DNA of 64,000 nucleotides, from contig NZ_JAHKPS010000022.1 in assembly GCF_018860565.1 (NCBI RefSeq), positions 175,195-239,194 of the forward strand. Reading direction: 5' to 3'. Shown piece by piece: positions 9,147 through 17,003 of the stretch (position 1 is its first letter; every line of letters begins with the position of its first letter). The notes beneath the pieces were generated by a model. That model saw nothing but the letters and a program-made list of their open reading frames with translations, did not search any database and had not been told where the DNA came from. Position numbers and translations under genes: made by a program. The DNA is from Winogradskyella psychrotolerans (GTDB lineage Bacteria; Bacteroidota; Bacteroidia; Flavobacteriales; Flavobacteriaceae).

Positions 9147-9217
9147 AGGTGTCGAGCGGATTCGAACCGCTGTAGATGGTGTTGCAGACCACTGCCTAGC
9201 CACTCGGCCACGACACC
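9147..9217 (-). tRNA. tRNA-Cys (GCA)
   Basis: Cloverleaf on the minus strand: acceptor stem GGTGTCG/CGACACC, D arm with GCCGAGTGGCTAGGC, anticodon stem GTGGT/ACCAT with loop CTGCAAC (anticodon GCA), and T arm GCGGTTCGAATCCGC. The discriminator base is U, the known cysteine identity base. CCA is not encoded. Confidence 0.95.
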
Positions 9218-9272
9218 CTTTTTTCCTTTGAAAAAGGAATCTCGTCAATTTAAATTTGATTTAACGAGAGCG

Positions 9273-9280
9273 CAAATATA
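9273..9280 (-). promoter_or_regulatory. -7 promoter box of tRNA-Cys
   Basis: Minus-strand TATATTTG matches TAnnTTTG, about 55 bp upstream of the mature tRNA 5' end. Two small inverted repeats (CTCGT/ACGAG and TTCCTTT/AAAGGAA) lie between box and tRNA and would be in the 5' precursor leader. Confidence 0.45.
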
Positions 9281-9295
9281 AAAATTATATATGTT

Positions 9296-9673
9296 TTAGC
9301 CTAAATAGGTTTGCTTTTTTCGCTTTTGACTCATTTTTATGGTAACCATCTCAACGTCACCACCTATCGGAGGATTTATTTTACTAACGGCAATTGTAGC
9401 TTTGGTAATTAATGCTTCTTCATTAAAAACACGATTCAAAATACGCTTGGCAACCGTTTCTAAAAGCTTAGATGGTTTAGCCATTTCTTCCCTCACAATT
9501 TTATTCAGTAATACATAATCTACAGTATCATTCAATTCATCAGATGCTGCGGAGGTTTGTAAATTAGCCTTTACTTCAATATCTACTCTGTAATCACTAC
9601 CAATAGCGGTTTCTTCTTTTAAACAGCCATGATTAGCAAATACTCTTATATTTTCAACTTTTATAATTCCCAT
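9296..9673 (-). CDS. folB: Dihydroneopterin aldolase
   Basis: 125 aa, the family length. It converts 7,8-dihydroneopterin to 6-hydroxymethyl-dihydropterin and glycolaldehyde in folate synthesis. Visible family features are the start GIIKVENIRVFANHGCLKEE (with the conserved NHG and E), the segment DTVDYVLLNKIVREEM containing the conserved Tyr, and the KINPPIGGDV end with P-P-I-G-G. No other folate gene is nearby. The -7 promoter box sits only 4 bp before the ATG, so the mRNA may be leaderless. Confidence 0.95.
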   Translation of the reverse strand: MGIIKVENIRVFANHGCLKEETAIGSDYRVDIEVKANLQTSAASDELNDTVDYVLLNKIVREEMAKPSKLLETVAKRILNRVFNEEALITKATIAVSKINPPIGGDVEMVTIKMSQKRKKQTYLG

Positions 9674-9677
9674 AAAG

Positions 9678-9685
9678 CAAAAATA
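9678..9685 (-). promoter_or_regulatory. -7 promoter box of folB, very close to the start codon
   Basis: Minus-strand TATTTTTG followed by CTTT and then ATG. With the usual spacing in Bacteroidota the transcription start would fall at or next to the A of the ATG. The same arrangement occurs before holB. Confidence 0.4.
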
Positions 9686-9724
9686 ATATAAAAGATAATA
9701 GAGCGAAGCAGTCTTTACGCTTTT

Positions 9725-9925
9725 CTAATTCGTAAACAAATCAAAAATGTTACTCAATGCACCAGTTTTAGCTTTATAGAATTCAGTATACGTGCACTTT
9801 TTACAAGTAACAGATGTAAATTTTTTGTTTTGAATATCAAAGATTTTAGAAAACATACCACCAGTAGCTCTCATCTGATCAACTGTACAAGTGTTATTAT
9901 TGCATTTTGGACATTTATAATTCAT
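9725..9925 (-). CDS. Small zinc-ribbon protein (DUF2082-like)
   Basis: 66 aa from ATG at 9925; a TTG four codons upstream is in frame but the ATG gives the natural start MNYKCPKC. Two Cys pairs, C-P-K-C near the start and C-K-K-C near residue 45, form a zinc ribbon, with the phrase ATGGMFSKIFDIQNKKF between them. It resembles the family annotated as a predicted nucleic-acid-binding Zn-ribbon (PF09855). The role is unknown. It lies between folB and the divergent glnS gene. Confidence 0.8.
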   Translation of the reverse strand: MNYKCPKCNNNTCTVDQMRATGGMFSKIFDIQNKKFTSVTCKKCTYTEFYKAKTGALSNIFDLFTN

Positions 9926-10044
9926 TTTAATATTCAATTATTGATTCATAGTATCAGTCTAAAAAAGTAAATAAATGTTACAATTTGTTTAATTTTACCA
10001 CCTGGAATAATGATGTTGAGAATTGTAGCTGTATAAGGATTTTA

Positions 10045-10077
10045 CCTAACAGCTAATACCTAACAGCTAACACCTAA
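10045..10077 (+). repeat. Short direct repeats in the glnS leader
   Basis: CCTAACAGCTAA occurs as CCTAACAGCTAAT then ACCTAACAGCTAAC and ACCTAA just before the glnS start. A similar but more degenerate run precedes the DUF4175 gene at about 16962-17003. Confidence 0.6.
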
Positions 10078-10081
10078 AATA

Positions 10082-12091
10082 ATGTCAGAAGAAACAAAGT
10101 CACTCAATTTTATTGAGCATATTATAGAAGAAGATTTAGCCAACGGTTTGTCAAAAGATAAATTGCGCTTTCGTTTTCCACCAGAGCCAAATGGGTATTT
10201 ACACATTGGTCATACCAAAGCTATTGGTATTAGTTTTGGGTTAGGAGAGAAGTACAACGCACCTGTAAATTTAAGGTTCGATGATACCAATCCTGCCAAA
10301 GAAGAACAAGAATATGTAGATGCTATTAAAAAGGATGTCGCTTGGTTAGGTTATCAATGGGAAAATGAATTGTATTCTTCAGATTATTTTCAACAATTAT
10401 ACGATTGGGCTGTACAATTAATTAAAGATGGAAAGGCCTATGTAGATAGCCAGTCGTCTGAAGCTATGGCAGAACAAAAAGGGACACCAACACAACCTGG
10501 TGTAGATGGTCCATACAGAAATCGTTCTGTTGAAGAAAATTTAGACCTTTTTGAACGCATGAAAAATGGTGAGTTTGAAGAAGGTGCACATATCCTACGT
10601 GCAAAAATAGACATGCAACATCCTAACATGTTAATGCGTGATCCTATTATGTATCGTGTTTTAAAGAAACATCATCACCGTACAGGTAATGATTGGTGTA
10701 TTTATCCTATGTACGATTGGACACATGGAGAAAGCGATTATATAGAGCAAGTATCTCACAGTTTGTGTTCTTTAGAATTTAAGCCACATAGAGAACTTTA
10801 TAACTGGTTTAAAGAGCATATCTATAACTATGCTTCAGATATGCTTCCAATGTTACCTAAACAACGCGAATTTGCACGTCTTAATCTTAGTTATACTATA
10901 ATGAGTAAGCGTAAATTACTTAAATTAGTAGAAGAAGGTATTGTGTCTGGTTGGGATGATCCGCGAATGCCTACGATTTCAGGTTTACGTCGCAGAGGTT
11001 ATACACCAAATTCTATTAGAAAATTTATAGAAAAAGTTGGTGTAGCTAAACGCGAAAATGTCATTGATGTCTCGCTTTTAGAATTCTGTATTCGCGAAGA
11101 TTTAAATAAAACAGCCAATCGTGTAATGGCGGTTTTAGATCCTATAAAAGTAGTGATCACTAATTATCCTGAAGATAAAGAGGAATGGTTAGAAGCTGAA
11201 AATAATCAAGAAGATGATTCAGCAGGCTATAGAAAAGTACCATTTTCTAGAGAAGTTTATATAGAACGAGACGATTTTAAAGAAGAAGCCGGAAACAAGT
11301 ATTTTAGGTTAAAACTTGGAGGAGAAGTCCGATTAAAAAATGCTTATATCATTAAAGCGAATGATGTGGTAAAAGATCAAAATGGAGCTATTCTTGAAGT
11401 GCATTGTACCTATGATGAAGATACATCTAAAAAGGTTAAAGGAACCTTACATTGGGTGTCTATAAAGCATGCTATTATAGCCGAAATTAGAGAGTATGAT
11501 CGTTTGTTTAGTCATGAATCTCCTGATAGTGATAAAGACAAAGATTTTATGGAATTTATAAATCCGAAATCTTTAACCATTAAAACAGGTTATTTAGAAC
11601 CAAGTTTAGCAACAGTTGAAGTAGGAGAACAGTTTCAGTTTCAGCGTTTAGGTTATTTTAATGTGGATGATGATTCTACACCTGAAAAATTGGTATTCAA
11701 TAAAACTGTAGGATTAAGAGATAGTTGGGCAAAGCAAAAACCAAAACCTCAGAATAATCAAAATCAGAATAAAGCAAAACCGCAACAACAAAAACGTTCA
11801 GCAATTAGTGTTATTCAACAGTTTGGAAAAAAATATACCAATTTATCTGAAGAAAAGCAGTTAAAAGTTAAATCTGAAATACAAGAGCTAGCTAAAGATG
11901 TTTCTTACGATGATTTAGAGCCTTTATTTGGCACTGCAGTAAAAAAAGCAGGTACTCGTATAGCAGTTTTAATTGCGTTAAAAGAGTTGCTTAAAAATGG
12001 CTTAGAGCGAAATGATGCAATTAACGAGTTTATTGAGAAGGCTAAAGCGGATAAAAATGAGGTGTTAGTTGCTGAAGCTTCTGAAATTTAA
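10082..12091 (+). CDS. glnS: Glutaminyl-tRNA synthetase with C-terminal extension
   Basis: 669 aa, longer than the ~555 aa of E. coli GlnRS. It charges tRNA-Gln directly, so tRNA-Gln need not be made by the amidotransferase route. The class I signature HIGH is at PPEPNGYLHIGHTKA (residues 32-46) and the KMSKS-type loop is MSKRK (about 274). The anticodon-binding beta-barrel domains run from about 340 to 550. A linker rich in N, Q, K and P (about 557-578) then leads to a helical ~90-residue extension (from SAISVIQQFGKKYTNL) that I cannot place with confidence; YqeY-like appended tRNA-binding domains occur on some GlnRS, so that is one possibility. Confidence 0.96.
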   Translation: MSEETKSLNFIEHIIEEDLANGLSKDKLRFRFPPEPNGYLHIGHTKAIGISFGLGEKYNAPVNLRFDDTNPAKEEQEYVDAIKKDVAWLGYQWENELYSSDYFQQLYDWAVQLIKDGKAYVDSQSSEAMAEQKGTPTQPGVDGPYRNRSVEENLDLFERMKNGEFEEGAHILRAKIDMQHPNMLMRDPIMYRVLKKHHHRTGNDWCIYPMYDWTHGESDYIEQVSHSLCSLEFKPHRELYNWFKEHIYNYASDMLPMLPKQREFARLNLSYTIMSKRKLLKLVEEGIVSGWDDPRMPTISGLRRRGYTPNSIRKFIEKVGVAKRENVIDVSLLEFCIREDLNKTANRVMAVLDPIKVVITNYPEDKEEWLEAENNQEDDSAGYRKVPFSREVYIERDDFKEEAGNKYFRLKLGGEVRLKNAYIIKANDVVKDQNGAILEVHCTYDEDTSKKVKGTLHWVSIKHAIIAEIREYDRLFSHESPDSDKDKDFMEFINPKSLTIKTGYLEPSLATVEVGEQFQFQRLGYFNVDDDSTPEKLVFNKTVGLRDSWAKQKPKPQNNQNQNKAKPQQQKRSAISVIQQFGKKYTNLSEEKQLKVKSEIQELAKDVSYDDLEPLFGTAVKKAGTRIAVLIALKELLKNGLERNDAINEFIEKAKADKNEVLVAEASEI

Positions 12092-12151
12092 CAATTTTTT
12101 GAGAGATATTTTGTCTTAATGTTCATAAATTTAGGGATATACCATATAATT

Positions 12152-12364
12152 ATGAATATATCACAAAAATTACTTACAGAACTTTCAACAGTTACAAGAG
12201 ACATTGAAGACAATTATCCTGAACTTCAAAAACATTTAGATGAAACTAGAAGTACATTGCCTCAAGGGGCTAATGGTACAGCAAGTATCAATGAAGAAGA
12301 TTTGAAAAATTATTTAAATGAATTAAAAGAAATTCGAGATAAATATAAAGAAGAAGGGCATTAG
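12152..12364 (+). CDS. Small acidic protein of unknown function
   Basis: 70 aa from ATG at 12152 (MNISQKLLTELSTVT). An in-frame ATG at 12119 would add an unlikely hydrophobic stretch, so the internal start is preferred. The protein is polar, helical and charged, with an EEDLKNYLNELKEIRDKYKEE tail split around NEL, and has no signal peptide. No family is recognised. It follows glnS by 60 bp and ends at a strong terminator, so it may be cotranscribed with glnS. Confidence 0.6.
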   Translation: MNISQKLLTELSTVTRDIEDNYPELQKHLDETRSTLPQGANGTASINEEDLKNYLNELKEIRDKYKEEGH

Positions 12365-12391
12365 CACTTTATATTATTTTAACTTAATTAG

Positions 12392-12423
12392 AAACCTCAT
12401 AAGTCAAACTTATGAGGTTTTTT
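12392..12423 (+). terminator. Rho-independent terminator
   Basis: 12-bp perfect stem AAACCTCATAAG/CTTATGAGGTTT with a 5-nt loop and a T tract, 27 bp after the preceding small gene. Confidence 0.9.
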
Positions 12424-12457
12424 GTACATTTAAATTCTAACTAACACACTAAAATTC

Positions 12458-12946
12458 ATGGAATTACCAATTAACCCAATCGCTATTCCAATTGCAGCAG
12501 TAGCTGCTTTATTTGTAGGTGCTTTATGGTATAACCCAAAATTTGGATTCGGAATCGCTTGGATGCGAGAATCTGGAATGACAGAAGAGCGTATAAAAAG
12601 TGGAAATATTGCAATTATTTTTGGCTTAACACTAGTTTTTGCTACTATGTTGAGTTTTTTATTAATGCAATTTACTAATCATCAATGGGGAGCTTTAAGT
12701 ATGGTAGGAGCAGAGCCAGAATTAGCAAAACCATCTTTTGAAGCGTTTATGGCCGATTATGGAGACACATTTAGAACGTTTAAGCATGGTGCATTACATG
12801 GAGCTATGTTTGGAATACTAGGTGCACTTCCAATTATAGGAACTATCGCTTTATTTGAGCGTAAAAGCGCAAAATATATTTTTATAAATTCTGGTTACTG
12901 GATTGTAACGTTAGCAGTTATGGGAAGTATTATTTGCGGTATGTAA
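12458..12946 (+). CDS. DUF1761-family membrane protein
   Basis: 162 aa with four hydrophobic segments (about residues 8-26, 50-70, 105-130 and 140-160). It shows the DUF1761 opening: a first helix followed by ALWYNPKFGFGIAWM and a GMTEE turn. It is a cytoplasmic-membrane protein of unknown function and monocistronic, with terminators on both sides. Confidence 0.85.
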   Translation: MELPINPIAIPIAAVAALFVGALWYNPKFGFGIAWMRESGMTEERIKSGNIAIIFGLTLVFATMLSFLLMQFTNHQWGALSMVGAEPELAKPSFEAFMADYGDTFRTFKHGALHGAMFGILGALPIIGTIALFERKSAKYIFINSGYWIVTLAVMGSIICGM

Positions 12947-12960
12947 TATGTGAATATAAA

Positions 12961-12993
12961 AAAACCTCTAAATATAATTTTAGAGGTTTTTTT
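12961..12993. terminator. Bidirectional terminator
   Basis: Stem AAAACCTCTAAA/TTTAGAGGTTTT with a 6-nt loop and A/T tracts on both sides, between two convergent genes. Confidence 0.9.
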
Positions 12994-13010
12994 ATGCTAT
13001 AATATTCTAT

Positions 13011-13526
13011 TTAGAGTTTTTCAACTTTTACATCATCTTCTGGGATGTCTAGTGCTGTTTCAAAATTTGGTAATATATTATCTGCTAAAGCCTTATTTTT
13101 AAGTTGCTTTGCTTCAATAAACCACCAATGTTTATCAGCATCATTATAAATTCCTAAAAGATAGCTTTTAGAAGAAATACGTTGTTCAGACATTTTCATC
13201 TGATTATAACCTTCAACGACACAACGAAATTGATCTTGTTCTTTTACAATTTCAGAAACACTAATGATATCAGCTTTTTCAAACACAAAACCTTGTGCTT
13301 TCATACCATCAAAAGTTGTTTTTAAAACTTGTAAAGCAGCATCTTTTCCTCCCATCATATCTAACACAGAAGGAAGTGTATAATTGAGAAGCGTTTCAAA
13401 ATCCATCTCTAATGTGGCTTTTGAAGTTGTTTTAGCATCCTTTAGAGCATCTGCTTTTGTTTGTGAAAACACATTTACACTTGTTGCTATTACAACCAAT
13501 AGCATTAATTTTTTTAATTTATTCAT
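13011..13526 (-). CDS. Exported protein of unknown function
   Basis: 171 aa from the ATG giving MNKLKKLMLLVVIATSVNVFSQ, a clean signal peptide; another ATG two codons earlier is possible. The mature part is about 150 aa of mixed alpha/beta with a W-W-F-I-E-A motif near the end (DKHWWFIEAKQLKNK), reminiscent of NTF2-like folds but not assignable. Its start overlaps the end of the stomatin-like gene by 8 nt, so it is translationally coupled to that gene and the two probably act in the same envelope process. Confidence 0.7.
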   Translation of the reverse strand: MNKLKKLMLLVVIATSVNVFSQTKADALKDAKTTSKATLEMDFETLLNYTLPSVLDMMGGKDAALQVLKTTFDGMKAQGFVFEKADIISVSEIVKEQDQFRCVVEGYNQMKMSEQRISSKSYLLGIYNDADKHWWFIEAKQLKNKALADNILPNFETALDIPEDDVKVEKL

Positions 13527-14454
13527 TATCATTTTTTTTGTTTAATTTTTTAGCTTTCATAGCTTCACCAATCTGATTACTTGCGGTAAAACTAGCCACC
13601 ATATCGTTTAGCATCTGACTTCCTGCTTGTGGTGAATTAGGTAATAATATTAAATTACTATTGGTTTCTTGTCCAATAGCTTGTAATGTATCGTAATGTT
13701 GGGTAACAACAATTAGTGCAGAAGCTTCTTGTGAGTTAATACCAACTCTATTTAAAACATCTACAGATTCTTCTAATCCTCGAGCAATTTCACGACGCTG
13801 GTCTGCAATACCTTGACCTTGTAATCGCTTGCTTTCAGCTTCTGCTTTTGCTTTTTCTACAATTAAAATACGTTGCGCATCACCTTCATATTGTGCAGCA
13901 GTTTTTTCTCTATCGGCAGCATTAATACGATTCATTGCTATTTTTACTTGTGGATCAGGATCAATATCGGTAACTAAAGTTCTAATAATGTCAAACCCAT
14001 AGTCCATCATTGCATCATTTAATTCTGCTTTTACCGCTAATGCAATATCATCTTTTTTAACAAAGACATCATCTAATTTCATTTTTGGTACTTCAGCACG
14101 TACCACATCAAAGACATAACTCGTAATCTGTTCATGTGGATAATCGAGTTTATAAAAAGCATCATAAACACTTTCCGTTACAACTTTGTATTGCACAGAA
14201 ACTTTTAGTTTTACAAATACATCATCCAAAGTTTTAGTCTCAATAATAACATCTAATTGTTGAATCTTTAAACTTAATTTTCCAGCAATTTTATCTACTA
14301 ACGGAATTTTAAGTTTTAATCCAGAATGTCTAATACTGTGAAATTTACCAAAACGCTCTATAATGGCTGCTGTTTGTTGTTTCACCACAAAAAATGATGA
14401 AACTAAAATGATAAGTCCAAAGAATATAATTGGAACGAAAATAAATTGACCCAT
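13519..14454 (-). CDS. SPFH/band-7 (stomatin-like) membrane protein
   Basis: 311 aa. One N-terminal membrane helix (about residues 3-23, FVPIIFFGLIILVSSFFVV) is followed by the PHB/SPFH domain (KQQTAAIIERFGKFHSI... to about 190) and a helical coiled-coil with AADREKTAAQYEGDAQRI and EAESKRLQGQG. This is the QmcA/stomatin type that forms oligomeric rings in the cytoplasmic membrane and organises membrane microdomains or proteases. The usual NfeD partner is not adjacent; instead an exported protein of unknown function overlaps its end. Confidence 0.93.
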   Translation of the reverse strand: MGQFIFVPIIFFGLIILVSSFFVVKQQTAAIIERFGKFHSIRHSGLKLKIPLVDKIAGKLSLKIQQLDVIIETKTLDDVFVKLKVSVQYKVVTESVYDAFYKLDYPHEQITSYVFDVVRAEVPKMKLDDVFVKKDDIALAVKAELNDAMMDYGFDIIRTLVTDIDPDPQVKIAMNRINAADREKTAAQYEGDAQRILIVEKAKAEAESKRLQGQGIADQRREIARGLEESVDVLNRVGINSQEASALIVVTQHYDTLQAIGQETNSNLILLPNSPQAGSQMLNDMVASFTASNQIGEAMKAKKLNKKNDNE

Positions 14455-14509
14455 AGCACGTTTTTTTAAGGTTAAACAATACGAGACTCTAAAAGTAAAT
14501 TATTTTACT

Positions 14510-14517
14510 TAGGTTTG
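14510..14517 (+). promoter_or_regulatory. -7 promoter box of the outer-membrane barrel gene
   Basis: TAGGTTTG matches TAnnTTTG, 23 bp before the ATG at 14541. Confidence 0.4.
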
Positions 14518-14540
14518 CCTCTATCAGCTTTAAAAATAGC

Positions 14541-15218
14541 ATGAAAAACATACAATCTCTCTTATTAGTACTTATTTGTTTAACATTTGTTACAAATAGT
14601 TTTGCTCAGCGCAAAAATTATAAAATTCAAAATGGCATTGGTTTACAAGGTGGAATTACCCAATTTGATATTCAAACTGATAATTTTGAAACTAAAAAAA
14701 ATTCAGGTTATATAGGTGGAATGTCAGCATCTGTAGATATTCCGCATCGATGGTATAATGTGAGCTATAACATTCAATTATCTGAAAATTATGTAGATAT
14801 TAAAGCGTCAGCATTAGGAAACTTAACTGAAGAATTTGTTGAGTACAAACTATTTGTTGCTAACATTTCGTTTTTATTTCATATAAAACTTATAAGTAAT
14901 AATTTAACCTTAGATGTTGGTCCTATGTTACAATACAATAGTGAGTTAGAGCTTAAAGATGAAGCTAAAGAAGGATATTTTATTAAAGGCTATAACAATT
15001 TATTAACTGAAGATATAAGAGATATTTCAAACTTTAATGTTAATGGAGCTGTTGGTTTATCTTTAGGAGTAAGACGTTTATTGATTAGAGCGCAGTATAT
15101 GTATGGTTTTACCAATATGTTAGGTAATTTAAACAAGCAAGATCTTGATATTGGAACGAACAAAAAATTTAAAGGTAACCAGTCGCTATTAGCTTTAACA
15201 GCTATGATTACCTTTTAA
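14541..15218 (+). CDS. Outer-membrane beta-barrel protein (PorT-like fold)
   Basis: 225 aa. Signal peptide at residues 1-22 (LICLTFVTNSFAQ), then about eight amphipathic strands starting with GIGLQGGITQFDIQTDNF and ending on the aromatic C-terminal strand SLLALTAMITF, as expected for a small outer-membrane barrel. It belongs to the broad outer-membrane beta-barrel (OMP_b-brl) group; a specific T9SS PorT assignment is not supported. It stands alone, facing the stomatin operon divergently and gltX convergently. Confidence 0.8.
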   Translation: MKNIQSLLLVLICLTFVTNSFAQRKNYKIQNGIGLQGGITQFDIQTDNFETKKNSGYIGGMSASVDIPHRWYNVSYNIQLSENYVDIKASALGNLTEEFVEYKLFVANISFLFHIKLISNNLTLDVGPMLQYNSELELKDEAKEGYFIKGYNNLLTEDIRDISNFNVNGAVGLSLGVRRLLIRAQYMYGFTNMLGNLNKQDLDIGTNKKFKGNQSLLALTAMITF

Positions 15219-15264
15219 ACTTTTTTAAAATGTGTTATAACAAAACGACGTATCGAAGTTGTTT

Positions 15265-16779
15265 TTAGATGCTTTTTACCAAAGCTTCAATACGCTTAAC
15301 CGTTTCAGCTTTACCAATCAGATACATAATATCAAAAACATCTGGTCCTTGTAATGCACCAACAAGAGCAAGTCTTAAGGGCATCATTACTTTACCAAAA
15401 CCTATGTCGTTGTCTGTAATCCAACCTTTAATGTTCGTTTGAAGGTTTTCAACAGTAAAATCTTCAGTGACATTAACAAGCTCAATAACTTTAGTCATAA
15501 TGTCAGCGGTTCCTTCTTTAAGTGCTTTTTTAGAGGCTTTCTCGTCGTAAGCTGTTGGAGCGGTAAAAAAGAAGTGACTTAAGTCCCAAAAATCACTAAC
15601 AAACGTTGCTCGTTCTTTTATTAATCCTACAGTCAATGCAATGTAATTCACATCAATGTCAGCTAATTCAGGTTGTCTAGCTTTAAACGTTTTAGCCAAA
15701 TCTAAATCGAGCTGTTGTTGCATATACTGATGATTAAACCATTTGGTTTTATCTGGATCAAAACGTGCACCAGCTTTATTTACTCTCGCTAAATCAAAAT
15801 CAGCAACCAATTGCTCTAGACTAAAAATTTCCTGTTCTGTTCCTGGATTCCATCCTAAAAAGGCTAAGAAATTAATCACAGCTTCTGGAAAATAACCATC
15901 TTCTTTGTAACCTCTAGAAACCGTTCCGTCTGTTGCTGTATATTCTAATGGAAATACTGGAAAGCCCATCTTATCACCATCTCGTTTGCTTAATTTTCCT
16001 TTTCCTGTTGGTTTTAAAATCAATGGCAAATGTGCAAATTCAGGAGCATCCCAACCAAAGGCATTATATAATAATTGATGTAATGCTAATGAAGGTAACC
16101 ATTCTTCACCACGAATCACATGCGTAATTTCCATTAAATGGTCATCTACAATATTCGCTAGGTGATAAGTTGGCATACCATCACTTTTAAACAACACTTT
16201 ATCATCTAAAACATTGGTATCAATTTTCATGTTTCCACGAATAATATCTGTAAGCTGTAAGGTTTCATCTTGAGGCGATTTAAAACGAATCACATAATCA
16301 TCACCAGCTTCAATTTTCGCTTTAGTTTCTGCTTCCGTTAAGACTAAAGAATTTACTAAGCGTCCTTTTTCACGGTTATGCCAGTTGTAGATAAACGTTT
16401 TACCTTCGGCTTCATGACCTTTGCGTTCTGCATCTAATTGTTCTGCGGTGTCAAAAGCATAATAAGCGTTTCCGCTTGCGATTAAATCGTCAGCATATTG
16501 TTTGTACAAATGCTTGCGTTCACTTTGTCTGTAAGGACCAAATTTTTCGTTTTTTCCTGGACCTTCGTCAAAAGGCATTCCACACCAATCTAAAGATTTA
16601 ATGATATAATCTTCAGCGCCTTCAACATAACGGTTTTGGTCTGTATCTTCAATTCTAAGAACAAAATCACCACCATATTTTTTGGCAAATAAATAGTTGA
16701 ATAAAGCGGTTCTTACACCACCAATATGTAATGGTCCTGTTGGACTTGGTGCAAAACGCACACGTACTTTTTTAGACAT
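15265..16779 (-). CDS. gltX: Glutamyl-tRNA synthetase
   Basis: 504 aa, normal for bacterial GluRS. The HIGH motif is in PSPTGPLHIGGVRTALF near the start, and the KMSKS-type motif is GKLSKRDGDK about half-way through. The C-terminal half is the all-helical anticodon-binding domain. It charges tRNA-Glu. With glnS also present, this is probably a discriminating enzyme. It is monocistronic, facing away from the DUF4175 gene. Confidence 0.97.
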   Translation of the reverse strand: MSKKVRVRFAPSPTGPLHIGGVRTALFNYLFAKKYGGDFVLRIEDTDQNRYVEGAEDYIIKSLDWCGMPFDEGPGKNEKFGPYRQSERKHLYKQYADDLIASGNAYYAFDTAEQLDAERKGHEAEGKTFIYNWHNREKGRLVNSLVLTEAETKAKIEAGDDYVIRFKSPQDETLQLTDIIRGNMKIDTNVLDDKVLFKSDGMPTYHLANIVDDHLMEITHVIRGEEWLPSLALHQLLYNAFGWDAPEFAHLPLILKPTGKGKLSKRDGDKMGFPVFPLEYTATDGTVSRGYKEDGYFPEAVINFLAFLGWNPGTEQEIFSLEQLVADFDLARVNKAGARFDPDKTKWFNHQYMQQQLDLDLAKTFKARQPELADIDVNYIALTVGLIKERATFVSDFWDLSHFFFTAPTAYDEKASKKALKEGTADIMTKVIELVNVTEDFTVENLQTNIKGWITDNDIGFGKVMMPLRLALVGALQGPDVFDIMYLIGKAETVKRIEALVKSI

Positions 16780-16796
16780 AATTGTATATTAAAGCG

Positions 16797-16804
16797 CAAA
16801 GATA
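16797..16804 (-). promoter_or_regulatory. -7 promoter box of gltX
   Basis: Minus-strand TATCTTTG, 17 bp before the gltX ATG. Confidence 0.45.
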
Positions 16805-16920
16805 GTTTGATAGAATTTTAGAACAAAGAAAATAAGCAGTTGTTAAGTTTTACCGTATTTAAGCGTTAATTCTTCTATATTAACAGAATCTTATCACTTT
16901 TCAACTAATTTCGATTAAAA

Positions 16921-16928
16921 TAAATTTG
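16921..16928 (+). promoter_or_regulatory. -7 promoter box of the DUF4175 gene
   Basis: TAAATTTG matches TAnnTTTG. The leader of about 70 nt contains degenerate AACAGTTAATAGCTAAAA-type repeats like those before glnS. Confidence 0.4.
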
Positions 16929-17003
16929 TAGTTTAGTCAGTTAAAGATAGTAATGAGTTTTAAGCCAACAGTTAATAGCTAAAACCCAATAGCCAAAATC
17001 TAA

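Noticed and set aside
13011-14454. NfeD partner of the stomatin-like protein
   Set aside because: The coupled gene has a signal peptide and no NfeD-type membrane helices or OB domain.
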